NCBI GenBank assembly: GCA_002469895.1
Contig: DKOA01000026.1
Coordinates: 1 to 34,442, forward strand
Source of the DNA: Opitutia bacterium UBA7374
GTDB taxonomy: Bacteria > Verrucomicrobiota > Verrucomicrobiia > Opitutales > Coraliomargaritaceae
DNA length: 34,442 nt
Direction of reading: 5' to 3'
Positions 15,636 through 24,214 of the stretch are shown here, in pieces. The position numbers were made by a program, and so were the translations under genes. Numbering within the stretch: the stretch's first letter is position 1; each line of letters opens with the position of its first letter. The notes beneath the pieces are model-generated. The model saw only the letters and a list, made by a program, of their open reading frames with translations, searched no databases and was not told the origin of the DNA.

Positions 15636-17571
15636 GGCATTTGTGAAAAGTTCGGTTTTTCGTGTTCGTTTGTTGAGCCTGACCGGACTTGCCTGGCTAT
15701 TGGCCTTGGCTCCCGGCAAAGGGCAGGACTCAGCCGGTGCGGAATCAGTGCCTGCTGATGGAGGCAGTCGCTCTCGGATAGAAAGTCGGTCTGAACCAGA
15801 GGGCCGGGGAGAGTCCCAGTTGTCGAGTGATATGGCGGGGATACGCACTTTGCTGCAGACTTTGAACTTGCAGGCAAAGTCAATGGACTGGCGGGGGAAG
15901 CAGTTTAATCTGGGAGACATCGAGATGGCGCAGGCGCGCTTTGAGAAGTATTTGAATTCCCCGCCGTTGACTACAGAGGACGATCTGACCTATGATACGA
16001 TGCTGACGCAAATCTCGGAGCGATTGATCGGCCGTGGTGGTGGTTCGGAGCAATTGCGGGTGGCGGAGGCTTGGCGTATGTTGTACCGGGCATCGGAGTT
16101 TCCGATTGATGCGGGGATGAGTGAGATACTGGCGGACCGGATTGTGAGTTTTTGGCAGACCAGTGAGAAGATAGCGGCTCTCAATGTGCAGACCGATTTA
16201 TTGGAAAGTGACCGGCAGTACCGGGAGTCAAAGATTCGCTCGATTGCTGATCAGGAGCGGAAGGACTTTATCGATTTAACCCGTGGGAAGATCAACGAAG
16301 ACGCGCCGGCGCCACCGAACCTGGAGCATTTGAGTGAGCCGGAGCGGAAGCGCCTGAGTAAGATTGAGCGAAAGATATTGGAGAATGAGGCGTATGAAGC
16401 GACATCGCGGGCCAGTCAGAAGTTGGAGTACCAGAGCCTGGTGCTGCAGTTTTTTGTACAGCGCCGGTTCCAGCATGCATTGATCGCAAATGATTTTTAT
16501 CGTTATATTTTCAGCGCGGAAGAGAATACTTTGGAAGGGGCAGATGCGTTGCGCAGTCAGGTGTTTGGTGATCTGGATGTGAAGATCACGACTTCGACCC
16601 TAGATACGCTGGCAAAGGAGGCGATTGCCGACGTTGGCAGCAGTTTAAAGACGATCGATTTTCTGCTCGAGCAGGGGGAGGTACATAGTGCGGCAAAGCG
16701 TTTGTTAGAGGCGTTTTATTTGGGTGAGTATTTACCGGAGATTAAACGTTACCCCTTGGAGAAGAAGCGTAAGATCGGTGCGTATATCCGTGATTTGAAA
16801 AGTCTGGCAAGTGCGCTGGAGGTAAAAAGCTTTGATCGGGCGGAGGGTCTGCTGGAGGCGATCGTCTCGGGAGTGACTGATTTTGATATAGGGCGGGCGG
16901 ATGCGTTTATTCAGACGTCTAAGCAGTTGAGTAACCTGGCTGTGCGGAAGGCCTTGACCGCGGCTTATGCGCAGGATCGGCTGGGCATTGAGGATGCGCT
17001 GGCGGAAGCAGTGGAATATTGGCCGACAAATCCGGAGATTCAGGAGTTTTCAGAGAATTTGTTGACGAAGACGGATCTGCAGGAAATGGCATCGATGGAT
17101 TTTGACCGTTTTATTCGGCAGAAGGATTATCGGGCGATCTTTAACGAGCGTTTTCGCTTTGCTGCGGCACTGGCGCTAGATTTGAAGCGGAATCCTGAGT
17201 TTCTCGATATCATGAAGCGGATGGAGGCAATTGAATCGGCGATGGCACAGGCCCGGGAGTTGGCCCGGATAGAGAATACGTTTGGTGCCTGGGAGGTGCT
17301 GGAGCGGGTGTACCGTGAGCATTCGGATGATCAGGATTTGAACCGGATACGGGGAGACTATGCGGTGGAGGCTTCGGCTTTTGCTTCGGTTATTTCACTG
17401 GCAGAGAAGTCGCGCAAGCAGGGGGATTTCAGTAAAGCGTTGTTTGCTTATCTGGAGGCGCGAGGCATGTACCCGGCGAGTTTCTTCGTGGAAGAGGGGA
17501 TTCGTGACTGCGTGGCCAGTATTTTGGAAAGTCAGCGTTCGGTGGTGTCTGCGGCAATGCCGATGGAATAG
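15622..17571 (+). CDS. Large exported alpha-helical repeat protein of unknown function, about 649 aa
   Basis: From the ATG at 15622 (an ATG at 15610 is also possible) the protein begins with a basic stretch and a hydrophobic helix ending LALAPGKGQ, a likely signal peptide. A disordered Ser/Glu/Arg-rich linker (to about residue 65) follows. The rest is almost wholly helical, rich in Glu, Arg and Ala, with a charged coiled-coil-like part (about 200-280) and TPR-like pairs toward the end (ARELARIENTFGAWEVLERVYREH, then SLAEKSRKQGDFSKALFAYLEARGMYP). I recognise no family. The + strand is very G-rich. It overlaps the 131-aa gene upstream, and rpmH begins about 94 bp downstream. It may be a periplasmic scaffold, but that is only inference. 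Confidence 0.8.
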   Translation: MKSYKAFVKSSVFRVRLLSLTGLAWLLALAPGKGQDSAGAESVPADGGSRSRIESRSEPEGRGESQLSSDMAGIRTLLQTLNLQAKSMDWRGKQFNLGDIEMAQARFEKYLNSPPLTTEDDLTYDTMLTQISERLIGRGGGSEQLRVAEAWRMLYRASEFPIDAGMSEILADRIVSFWQTSEKIAALNVQTDLLESDRQYRESKIRSIADQERKDFIDLTRGKINEDAPAPPNLEHLSEPERKRLSKIERKILENEAYEATSRASQKLEYQSLVLQFFVQRRFQHALIANDFYRYIFSAEENTLEGADALRSQVFGDLDVKITTSTLDTLAKEAIADVGSSLKTIDFLLEQGEVHSAAKRLLEAFYLGEYLPEIKRYPLEKKRKIGAYIRDLKSLASALEVKSFDRAEGLLEAIVSGVTDFDIGRADAFIQTSKQLSNLAVRKALTAAYAQDRLGIEDALAEAVEYWPTNPEIQEFSENLLTKTDLQEMASMDFDRFIRQKDYRAIFNERFRFAAALALDLKRNPEFLDIMKRMEAIESAMAQARELARIENTFGAWEVLERVYREHSDDQDLNRIRGDYAVEASAFASVISLAEKSRKQGDFSKALFAYLEARGMYPASFFVEEGIRDCVASILESQRSVVSAAMPME

Positions 17572-17597
17572 GGGAGTGCTTTCCGGTGGATGATGAC

Positions 17598-17626
17598 TTG
17601 ACAGTTGGGCGGGTGGCGCTTTTTCT
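17598..17626 (+). promoter_or_regulatory. Possible rpmH promoter (perfect -35)
   Basis: TTGACA at 17598-17603 is a perfect -35. At 17 bases' distance stands TTTTCT, a poor -10. It lies in the 94-bp gap before rpmH. Similar TTGACR boxes precede tRNA-Gly and rpsU. Confidence 0.4.
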
Positions 17627-17665
17627 GCTCGGCTTTTCACTTTTTAAAAGAGGAGTACACCGACC

Positions 17666-17800
17666 ATGATGCCAACCTATCGTCCTTCCAAGATCAAGCG
17701 CGCCCGCAAGTGTGGGTACCGCGCCCGCAAGGCTACCCGTGGTGGCCGCAAGGTGCTGGCTGCTCGCCGCGCCAAAGGTCGTTATCGTTTAGCCCTGTAG
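17666..17800 (+). CDS. rpmH: Ribosomal protein bL34
   Basis: A 44-aa highly basic protein of the large ribosomal subunit. It reads MMPTYRPSKIKRARK, then CGYRARKATRGGRKVLAARRAKGR and ends RYRLAL; the PSK-x-KR...G-x-R-R pattern is that of L34. GAGGAG at 17649-17654 lies 11 bases upstream of the first of two successive ATG codons (17666 and 17669). It heads the rpmH-rnpA-yidD-yidC group. No dnaA lies upstream, unlike the classical origin arrangement; an unknown exported protein is there instead. Confidence 0.96.
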   Translation: MMPTYRPSKIKRARKCGYRARKATRGGRKVLAARRAKGRYRLAL

Positions 17801-17825
17801 GGGGCTTTTCGGCGGAGCCGGAACG

Positions 17826-18173
17826 ATGGGTGTGCCGGTGGCTAAACGGCTGCGTAAGCAGCGTGACTTTGAAGAGGTCCGCAAAGGGGGTTTTCGCTCT
17901 CTCTGCGGGCCTTTTATTTTTCAATGCCGACGGCTCCCAGCTGGCTCAGGAGCGGGTCGACGCATTGGAGTGATCGCGAGTCGCCGAGTGGGTAACGCGG
18001 TAAAGCGGAATCGCGGGAAGCGGTTAATGCGCGAGTTGTTTCGCTTACATGAGGATTGCTTGCCGGAATCGGTTGATGTGGTGGTGGTCTTACGTTCGGG
18101 CTATGATCGTTTTGCTTTTACGGAATTGGAATCGCGCTTTTGCAAGGCCTGCGCTGCCGTCTTCGATGCATGA
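17826..18173 (+). CDS. rnpA: Ribonuclease P protein component
   Basis: A 115-aa basic protein that aids the RNase P RNA in removing tRNA 5' leaders. The N-terminal LRKQRDFEEVRKGG and the RNA-binding RNR motif segment RRVGNAVKRNRGKRLMRELFR (about 55-75) identify it. Its start is 25 bases after rpmH. Its stop overlaps the yidD start (ATGA). No rnpB RNA gene was seen in the window. Confidence 0.96.
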   Translation: MGVPVAKRLRKQRDFEEVRKGGFRSLCGPFIFQCRRLPAGSGAGRRIGVIASRRVGNAVKRNRGKRLMRELFRLHEDCLPESVDVVVVLRSGYDRFAFTELESRFCKACAAVFDA

Positions 18174-18502
18174 TGGGAAGCATTGAAAAAAATAGAGGGC
18201 GTGGGTTCTCGCTGCTGACGTATCCGGTCTTGGTTTTCCTGCTCATATATCGGTGGGCGATCTCTCCATTGCTGCATGTGGTTTGTGGGCCCGGTTGCGG
18301 TTGCCGGTTTCAGCCGACTTGCTCGTTTTATGCCGGTGAGGCCCTGCAGCGGCATGGATTGATTCGGGGTAGTTGGCTAACGATAAAGCGTGTGACTCGT
18401 TGCCATCCTTGGCATGTTGGCGGATATGATCCGGTTCCAGACTCGACAAGTGTGGGGGAAGCGGGCATTGCAGAAACTTTTGAAGGGAAAGCAGATGGAT
18501 AA
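18170..18502 (+). CDS. yidD: Membrane protein insertion efficiency factor
   Basis: A 110-aa YidD. It has a membrane-associating helix (YPVLVFLLIYRWAISPLL, about 19-36), then the conserved Cys-rich part CGCRFQPTCSFYAGEAL, and RVTRCHPWHVGGYDPVP. The start is one of two adjacent ATGs at 18170/18173, overlapping the rnpA stop; the C-terminus overlaps yidC by 8 bases. It assists YidC-dependent insertion, and it is located between rnpA and yidC as usual. Confidence 0.95.
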   Translation: MMGSIEKNRGRGFSLLTYPVLVFLLIYRWAISPLLHVVCGPGCGCRFQPTCSFYAGEALQRHGLIRGSWLTIKRVTRCHPWHVGGYDPVPDSTSVGEAGIAETFEGKADG

Positions 18503-20336
18503 AAAGAATACAGTCCTAGGAATACTTTTTCTGGTCGCGGGCATGGGCTTCATGTTCTGGCAGGCCAAGGAGGCAGCGGAATACGAACGCCAGCGCGAGT
18601 TGGAGGCGGCCCGGATTGCGGCGGAGGAAGGCCCGGTCAGGGAGGCTCTGTCTGAGGGAGCTGCCGTTGTTTCGGCTGAAGCGGAGGCCGAACCGATGCT
18701 TGGTCTGCTCGTTCAGGAGGCCGAGAAGGCGGAGGCAAAGGCTGAGGCCTCACCGATTGCCGCGGCACTTCGCGCGGAGCAGACGTTTACACTGGCAAAC
18801 GAATTTATTGAGGTGGAGTTCACCAGTCTGGGGGGCGCTATTCGCCAGGTTTCTTTTTTGCAAACCAAGCGAGGTGAACGAGATGATTATGTATTTAACG
18901 GTGAAGGCATGCGTCCGGCGCTAAGCCTTGGTTTGGACAGTCAGGGCGCGGTCCGTGAGTTTGATTTAAATTATGCGGTCGAGTCGAAGACGGACCGTTC
19001 GGTGACCTTTGTCCTAGATGCCGGTGAGGGCCTTGTCCTGCGGCGTAGTTACACTCTGGCGAATGGCGATCCGGAGCAGGATCCCTATAGTATAGCGCAT
19101 CGCATACGCGTGGATAATCGTTCTGCTTCGGCGAAGTCATTCTCGACGATCTTCCTGAATTTGGGGACGATGCGCCCGATGGTAGAGAGCGCGCTGCCGA
19201 GCTACCTGAATGCGGGTTATTTTGATGGGGTGAAGTCTCGCTTTACTGCGATCAATAAATTGACCGGCAGTAGTGGTTTTCTTGGTATCGGAGCGAATGC
19301 CCCGCGTGACCGGATCGATATTGATGACCGGATTGAATGGGCATCGGTAAAGAATCAGTTTTTTGCCAGTGTGCTCTCTTCGGAACGGGTGGCCAAAGAG
19401 TTATTAATTGAAGAGGTCGATCCGCCAGCATCCGGAAACGGGCCTGCCCGCTCGGGGATAACCGGCAGCGTGGGGTATGAACTTGGCACAATCGAAGCGG
19501 GCAGTTCAGAGAGTCTGGATCTCGCCTATTTTGTCGGCCCGAAGGAATTCAAGCGTTTGCAGGCACTGGGCAATCAGCAGGACCAGATCATGCAGTACCC
19601 ACCGGTCTTTGGTTTTTTCAGTAAGTTGTTACTCACCTTTATGTATGGGATCCACGGCTGGGTGCCCAGCTGGGGTTGGTCGATCATACTGATGACGATT
19701 TGTATCAAGTTGCTTTTCTGGCCGCTTACGGCGCAGGCGAGTCGCTCACAGAAGCGGATGGCGAAGATTCAGGAGCCGATGAGCGAACTGAAGGCAAAGT
19801 ATAAGGATAATCCACAAAAGATGCAGCAGGAGACGATCAAGCTCTTCCGCGAGCATCGGATCAATCCGGTGGCGGGCTGTTTGCCCATTATTATCCAGAT
19901 GCCGATCTTTCTGGGCTTGTTCTACATGCTGCGGACGGCTTCGGAATTGCGTCACGAGCCTTTCTTGTGGGTGGCGGATCTTTCTCAGCCGGATACGGTT
20001 CTTGAGGTGGCCGGGTTCCCTCTAAATATTCTCCCTCTGATTATGGGTGTGACGATGTTTCTGCAAATGCATATGATGCCGGTTTCACCGACAGCGGATC
20101 CGGTGCAGCAGAAGGTTTTTAAGTTCATGCCCCTGATCTTTTTGGTCTTCCTTTATAACTTTTCTTCCGGATTGGTCCTTTACTGGACGGTGCAAAATTT
20201 GCTGACCATCCTGCAACAGCGGATTACCAATGCGATGCCGGACGAGCCTGCTGCGACCCCGGTGGCGGAGACTCCGGCTAAGGGGAAGGGCAAGATGAGC
20301 GGACGCGCCCGGGCGAAGTCTTCGAAAAAGAAGTAG
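18495..20336 (+). CDS. yidC: Membrane protein insertase YidC
   Basis: A 613-aa inner-membrane insertase of the Gram-negative type. The first transmembrane helix (about 7-23) is followed by a Glu/Ala-rich linker (about 24-95) and a large periplasmic beta-sandwich domain (about 96-355). The conserved membrane core comes next, with GWSIILMTICIKLLFWPLT, the basic coiled loop MAKIQEPMSELKAKYKDNPQKMQQE, NPVAGCLPIIIQMPIFLGLFYMLR, and GLVLYWTVQNLLTILQQ. The C-terminal tail is Lys/Arg-rich (GRARAKSSKKK), as in ribosome-contacting YidC proteins. The ATG at 18495 follows GAAGGGAAAG. A longer frame starting at 18414 overlaps yidD and is not needed. Confidence 0.97.
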   Translation: MDKKNTVLGILFLVAGMGFMFWQAKEAAEYERQRELEAARIAAEEGPVREALSEGAAVVSAEAEAEPMLGLLVQEAEKAEAKAEASPIAAALRAEQTFTLANEFIEVEFTSLGGAIRQVSFLQTKRGERDDYVFNGEGMRPALSLGLDSQGAVREFDLNYAVESKTDRSVTFVLDAGEGLVLRRSYTLANGDPEQDPYSIAHRIRVDNRSASAKSFSTIFLNLGTMRPMVESALPSYLNAGYFDGVKSRFTAINKLTGSSGFLGIGANAPRDRIDIDDRIEWASVKNQFFASVLSSERVAKELLIEEVDPPASGNGPARSGITGSVGYELGTIEAGSSESLDLAYFVGPKEFKRLQALGNQQDQIMQYPPVFGFFSKLLLTFMYGIHGWVPSWGWSIILMTICIKLLFWPLTAQASRSQKRMAKIQEPMSELKAKYKDNPQKMQQETIKLFREHRINPVAGCLPIIIQMPIFLGLFYMLRTASELRHEPFLWVADLSQPDTVLEVAGFPLNILPLIMGVTMFLQMHMMPVSPTADPVQQKVFKFMPLIFLVFLYNFSSGLVLYWTVQNLLTILQQRITNAMPDEPAATPVAETPAKGKGKMSGRARAKSSKKK

Positions 20337-20408
20337 TTGAACCGAGAGGATCGATTTCTATTTTTACGTCGCTCTTACGCAGTATCTCACCTTTAGTAAC
20401 GATCGAAC

Positions 20409-21161
20409 ATGTCAGGACATAGTAAATGGGCGACAATCAAGCGCGCGAAGGGTGCTGCCGATGCAAAACGCGGCAAGCTGTTCAGCGTTCTGAGTAAAGA
20501 CATCACACTAGCTGCCCGCGATGGTGGTGGTGACCCGGGTTTTAATCCTCGCCTGCGAACCTGTATCGCCAAGGCAAAGGCCGCCAATATGCCGGCGGAT
20601 AATGTGGAGCGCGCAATCAAAAAGGGCACCGGTGAATTGCCTGGGGTGGTCTACGAAGAAGTGCTTTACGAGGGTTATGGTGCCGGTGGGGTTGGGGTGA
20701 TTGTGGAGATTACGACTGATAATAAGAATCGTTCAGCCTCGGAGGTGCGTAGTACCATGGGTAAGAATGGTGGGAATTTGGCGGGCGTGGGTGCAGTGGC
20801 CTTCCAGTTTGACCGCAAGGGGCAAATGATCATCGAGGCGTCTGCTACCGATGAGGAAACACTGATGGAGATCACTTTGGAAGCGGGTGCCGAAGATATC
20901 CTTAATGAGGCGGATCATTTTGAGGTAATTTGCCCGATATCGGAATATGATGCGGTCTCGCAGGCTTTGACAGATAAGGGTATTGAGACGGTTTCGTCGG
21001 AGTTAGCGTATTTACCGAATGTGGAGGTGCCGGTAACCGACAAGGACACGGCCCGCAAGGTCTTACACTTGGTGGAAAAACTGGAGGATCTGGAAGACGT
21101 CAAGGCGGTACACCACAATATGGATCTGGCTGATGGGCTATTGGAGGAGGCAGAGTCCTGA
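20409..21161 (+). CDS. yebC: YebC/PmpR family protein (TACO1-like)
   Basis: A 250-aa protein of the YebC/TACO1 family. It starts with the classical GHSKWATIKRAKGAADAKRGKLF and has NMPADNVERAIKKGTGE, YEGYGAGGVGVIVE, TDNKNRSASEVR and LAYLPNVEVPV. It was long annotated as a transcriptional regulator. Some members are reported to relieve ribosome stalling, so a translation role is also possible. The frame begins with the ATG at 20409 and has no strong Shine-Dalgarno sequence. It stands alone, 72 bp after yidC. Confidence 0.95.
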   Translation: MSGHSKWATIKRAKGAADAKRGKLFSVLSKDITLAARDGGGDPGFNPRLRTCIAKAKAANMPADNVERAIKKGTGELPGVVYEEVLYEGYGAGGVGVIVEITTDNKNRSASEVRSTMGKNGGNLAGVGAVAFQFDRKGQMIIEASATDEETLMEITLEAGAEDILNEADHFEVICPISEYDAVSQALTDKGIETVSSELAYLPNVEVPVTDKDTARKVLHLVEKLEDLEDVKAVHHNMDLADGLLEEAES

Positions 21162-21201
21162 GGTCTTGCCGCACCGGGTAGATAGAAAAACCGCTTGCCA
21201 G

Positions 21202-21229
21202 CTTGTCTAGAAGCACCCAAGCTTATATT
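21202..21229 (+). promoter_or_regulatory. Possible promoter of the small lipoprotein gene
   Basis: CTTGTC (21202-21207) and TATATT (21224-21229), 16 bases apart, lie 18 bases before the ATG at 21248. The gap leaves a very short AT-rich leader. Confidence 0.4.
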
Positions 21230-21247
21230 TTTAATAATTGAAACCCT

Positions 21248-21508
21248 ATGCAAAAAACCATCCTCATCTTTACACTGGCCGCAGCGGCTTCTCTCTTTAC
21301 CGGGTGCGGCACGAGCGACACAGCAAAATCCACGTACGGTAGTTCGGAGACCAATGTCTTGGGCCTCTATAAATCTGAAAAAGCGAGCTACTCCTCGACC
21401 GGCATCAATACCTTTGATATGAGCTCCGATGAAGTTTCTCCACGGGCTAATTATTCTGGTGACAAGACCACATTGCTTTGGGGTTTGATCACTTTGAAGG
21501 ACTATTAG
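21248..21508 (+). CDS. Small lipoprotein, 86 aa
   Basis: The N-terminus MQKTILIFTLAAAASLFTGC is a type II signal peptide with lipobox LFTGC (Cys20). The mature part is about 67 residues, polar and Ser/Thr/Tyr-rich, with NVLGLYKSEKASYSSTGIN and TTLLWGLITLKDY at the end. I recognise no family. It has its own likely promoter and is followed by a strong terminator, so it seems to be a monocistronic, perhaps abundant, envelope protein, comparable in role to Lpp-like small lipoproteins only by analogy. Confidence 0.85.
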   Translation: MQKTILIFTLAAAASLFTGCGTSDTAKSTYGSSETNVLGLYKSEKASYSSTGINTFDMSSDEVSPRANYSGDKTTLLWGLITLKDY

Positions 21509-21570
21509 GCCAGCTTTGTTTAGTTTTATTTAGCTTAGGCGAGCAGCTGTAGTTCATTCATTTTTTCGGC

Positions 21571-21598
21571 AAGGCCTTCCTTTTGGGAGGCCTTTTTT
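21571..21598 (+). terminator. Rho-independent terminator after the lipoprotein gene
   Basis: The arm AAGGCCTTCC (21571-21580) pairs with GGAGGCCTT (21586-21594), with one bulged base and a loop of TTTTG, followed by a run of T. Confidence 0.85.
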
Positions 21599-21670
21599 GT
21601 TTATATATCGATTCTTCTAGTGATCAGTTCACTCTTGCCAAGCGGTCAGCGAGGAGGAACCTAATTAGCT

Positions 21671-22762
21671 ATGCAGAACGGCTATGTAGTTATCATGGCG
21701 GGCGGACGCGGTGAACGGTTTTGGCCGGAAAGTCGCCTGGCCCGTCCGAAGCAACTTTTACCAATTGTCGGGGAAACGCCTATGCTGGCTCAGACAATTG
21801 AGCGACTGGAGGGTTTGGTTCCGGTCGATCATATTTTTGTGATTACGAACTACGAACAGCGAGATGCCGTGCTGGAGGTGTGTCCGCAATTGGATCCACA
21901 AAAGGTGATCGGTGAACCCGTGGGTCGGGATACTGCGGCGGCCGTGGGCTTGGCTGCTGTCCTCGTGGGTCGGGAAGATCCGGAGGCTTCGTTTGCGATG
22001 CTTCCGGCAGATGCAGTCATTCATGATGCTGCAGGTCTGCGATCGACGCTGGAAACCGCTTTTGTTGCGTCAAACGCGCATCCGGTGTTGGTTACGGTGG
22101 GGATCACGGCGGCTTATCCGGCAACCGGATATGGTTACATCCAACAAGGCGGGCCATTAGGTCATTATATGGATCGTGCGGTTTACAAGGTAGCTCGTTT
22201 TGTGGAAAAACCGAATCAGGAAACGGCGCAGGCTTATTTGGATTCGGGAGATTACTTTTGGAACGCAGGGATGTTTGTCTGGTCGGTCCCGGTCATCTCA
22301 GCGGCTTTGACGAAAAATACGCCCTCATTATGGTCAGCTCTGCAGGCCATCGATTCGGGTCTCTCGGCGGGTGGTGATCTCGACGAACTGCTGGCCACGA
22401 CCTATCCGCAATTAGAGAAGATATCTGTGGACTACGCGATTATCGAAAAGGCGGACAATGTGGTCATGGTTGAATCAGGATTTGACTGGGATGATGTGGG
22501 AGAATGGCCGGCTGTGGAGCGCCATTATCCAGCAGATGATGCGGGCAATGTCGTGCGCGGTGAGGCTCATTTGGAATCGGCATCCGGCAATATTGTCTTT
22601 TCGCGGGATCCGGACCATCTGGTGGCATTGCTTGGGGTGGATGACTTAATCGTTGTCCGTACCGGGGATGCGACGCTGATTTGTCACAAGGACAAGGCGC
22701 AAGCGATCAAGGGTTTGGTCAAAGAAGTCGGGGCGAAGGAAGCTTGGCGCAAGTTGCTTTGA
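21671..22762 (+). CDS. manC: Mannose-1-phosphate guanylyltransferase
   Basis: A 363-aa nucleotidyltransferase making GDP-mannose for surface glycans. The N-terminal IMAGGRGERFWPESRLARPKQ is the GTP-binding and catalytic signature; AMLPADAVI, ATGYGYIQ, FVEKPNQETAQAYL, FWNAGMFVW, SVDYAIIEKADNV and WDDVGEW follow. It lacks the C-terminal phosphomannose isomerase (cupin) domain of bifunctional ManC/AlgA, matching the short type. GGAGGAA at 21653-21659 lies upstream, about 12 bases from the ATG. Confidence 0.94.
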   Translation: MQNGYVVIMAGGRGERFWPESRLARPKQLLPIVGETPMLAQTIERLEGLVPVDHIFVITNYEQRDAVLEVCPQLDPQKVIGEPVGRDTAAAVGLAAVLVGREDPEASFAMLPADAVIHDAAGLRSTLETAFVASNAHPVLVTVGITAAYPATGYGYIQQGGPLGHYMDRAVYKVARFVEKPNQETAQAYLDSGDYFWNAGMFVWSVPVISAALTKNTPSLWSALQAIDSGLSAGGDLDELLATTYPQLEKISVDYAIIEKADNVVMVESGFDWDDVGEWPAVERHYPADDAGNVVRGEAHLESASGNIVFSRDPDHLVALLGVDDLIVVRTGDATLICHKDKAQAIKGLVKEVGAKEAWRKLL

Positions 22763-22817
22763 GTGGGCGGCCCGGTTTTTTCTGGAGTCTGAATGCTGGC
22801 TGGTTTGTCTTTAGAAC

Positions 22818-23243
22818 ATGCGTTATCTAGGTATCGACTGGGGCGAAAAGCGGATTGGTTTGGCCTATGTCGATGAGGTCGGTGTAGCGGTGCCTCTGAC
22901 AGCAGCCGTTGCTTCGACAAAAAAAGGGCGGATGCGGCAGATCGAGTCAGTGATCCTTGAACGGGGTATTGAGGAGCTGGTCGTTGGCTATCCTTTGAAT
23001 ATGAATGGCAGTATTGGTTTTAAGGCGGGGGAGGTGGATGATTTTATTGTCGATCTAGAGAAGCGGTTTCGCTTGCCGGTACATCGTATAGACGAGCGCT
23101 TATCCAGCCATACGGTGGAGCAGGGTCTGCGGGGAAGTAAGAAAAAGCCGGACCGAAAGAGTGGTGTGATTGACTCGCAGGCAGCGGCGCTAATCTTGCA
23201 GGATTTTGTCGAGGCGCACGAGCGCGGCCTGCATGATGGCTGA
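22818..23243 (+). CDS. ruvX: YqgF/RuvX family pre-16S rRNA nuclease / putative Holliday junction resolvase
   Basis: A 141-aa RNase H-fold protein. It has the first catalytic Asp in GIDWGEKRIGLA (about 5-16), then LVVGYPLNMNGS, HRIDERLSS (second acidic site) and VIDSQAAALILQDF (third Asp). In E. coli YqgF matures the 16S rRNA 5' end. The start ATG at 22818 is 55 bp after manC, and tRNA-Gly follows about 50 bp after the stop. Confidence 0.94.
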   Translation: MRYLGIDWGEKRIGLAYVDEVGVAVPLTAAVASTKKGRMRQIESVILERGIEELVVGYPLNMNGSIGFKAGEVDDFIVDLEKRFRLPVHRIDERLSSHTVEQGLRGSKKKPDRKSGVIDSQAAALILQDFVEAHERGLHDG

Positions 23244-23252
23244 ATTCCTGAC

Positions 23253-23281
23253 TTGACGAGTGGTCATTGGCGCGGTCTTTT
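23253..23281 (+). promoter_or_regulatory. Possible tRNA-Gly promoter
   Basis: TTGACG (23253-23258) is followed after 17 bases by TCTTTT (23276-23281), 13 bases before the tRNA 5' end. The spacer shares GGCGC with the rpmH candidate. Confidence 0.4.
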
Positions 23282-23294
23282 AGCAGGCTTCCAC

Positions 23295-23369
<75 letters not shown>

Positions 23370-23423
23370 TCTGAAGGTACAATAACTGAAATACAGCGGG
23401 GCTTTTTGGCCCTGCCGGAATCT

Positions 23424-24200
23424 ATGTTACGAACAGTCGGCCGTTCCGCACTGGGTGCAATCAGCGAATTGGGTGAATTTTCGCTCTTTTCGCTAGGCTC
23501 ACTAGTGGCATTTTTCAGGCAGCGCCGTCGCTTTCATAAGTTGGCCGTTGGGGTACATGAGATTGGTGCTCGTTGCTTGGCGATCGTTTCGATTGTGGGT
23601 CTTTTTACGGGACTGGTACTCGGTCTACAGCTGTATTACACATTGGTTAAATTTGGATCAGAGGGTGTCTTGGGCATGGCGGTTTCATTAACGCTGATTC
23701 GTGAACTGGGACCCGTGCTGGCCGCTTTGATGATTGTCGGGCAAGCGGGTTCTGCTCTGGCCTCGGAATTGGGTATACAAAGGAACGATGAGCAGGTAGA
23801 TGCGCTCTATACGATGGGGATTGATCCGCGTGGATTTTTGGTGGCGCCGAGACTGCTGGCCGCGCTTGTTTGTTTCCCGATGCTCACGGCGATCTTTGAC
23901 TTAGTGGCCATCTTCGGGGGCTATCTCTCCGGGAGTGTCTTATTGAATTTAGATCCCGGGGTTTACTGGAAGGGGGTTTTCCAGAGTGTCGAGTGGTCGG
24001 ATGTACGCGGAGGCTTCATCAAGTCCCTGGTTTTTGGTTTTCTAACGATTGGTATTTGTACATACCGTGGTTTTTACGCGCATCGCAAATCGAAGCTCCG
24101 TGGGGTGCGCGGGGTTAGTGAATCGACAACCCGGGCGGTGGTCTGGTCGAGTGTGCTCGTGCTGGCTTCAGACTATATGATCACTTCTTTATTATTGTGA
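23424..24200 (+). CDS. mlaE: Phospholipid-transport ABC permease MlaE
   Basis: A 258-aa inner-membrane permease of the Mla/YrbE family. It has about five or six hydrophobic segments, VGLFTGLVLGLQ, SLTLIRELGPVLAALMIVGQAGSALASELG and the coupling-helix part DEQVDALYTMGIDP, all classical. The frame is open from a TTG at 23406; the ATG at 23424 fits the family better. It opens the mlaEFDCA operon and forms a complex with MlaF and MlaD that moves phospholipids between membranes. Confidence 0.94.
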   Translation: MLRTVGRSALGAISELGEFSLFSLGSLVAFFRQRRRFHKLAVGVHEIGARCLAIVSIVGLFTGLVLGLQLYYTLVKFGSEGVLGMAVSLTLIRELGPVLAALMIVGQAGSALASELGIQRNDEQVDALYTMGIDPRGFLVAPRLLAALVCFPMLTAIFDLVAIFGGYLSGSVLLNLDPGVYWKGVFQSVEWSDVRGGFIKSLVFGFLTIGICTYRGFYAHRKSKLRGVRGVSESTTRAVVWSSVLVLASDYMITSLLL

Positions 24201-24214
24201 GGCAGAAGGAGAAA

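Noticed and set aside
19801..19820. DnaA-box-like TAATCCACA near rpmH-yidC, as a possible replication origin
   Set aside because: It is a single imperfect box within the yidC coding region; no cluster, no AT-rich unwinding region and no dnaA nearby.
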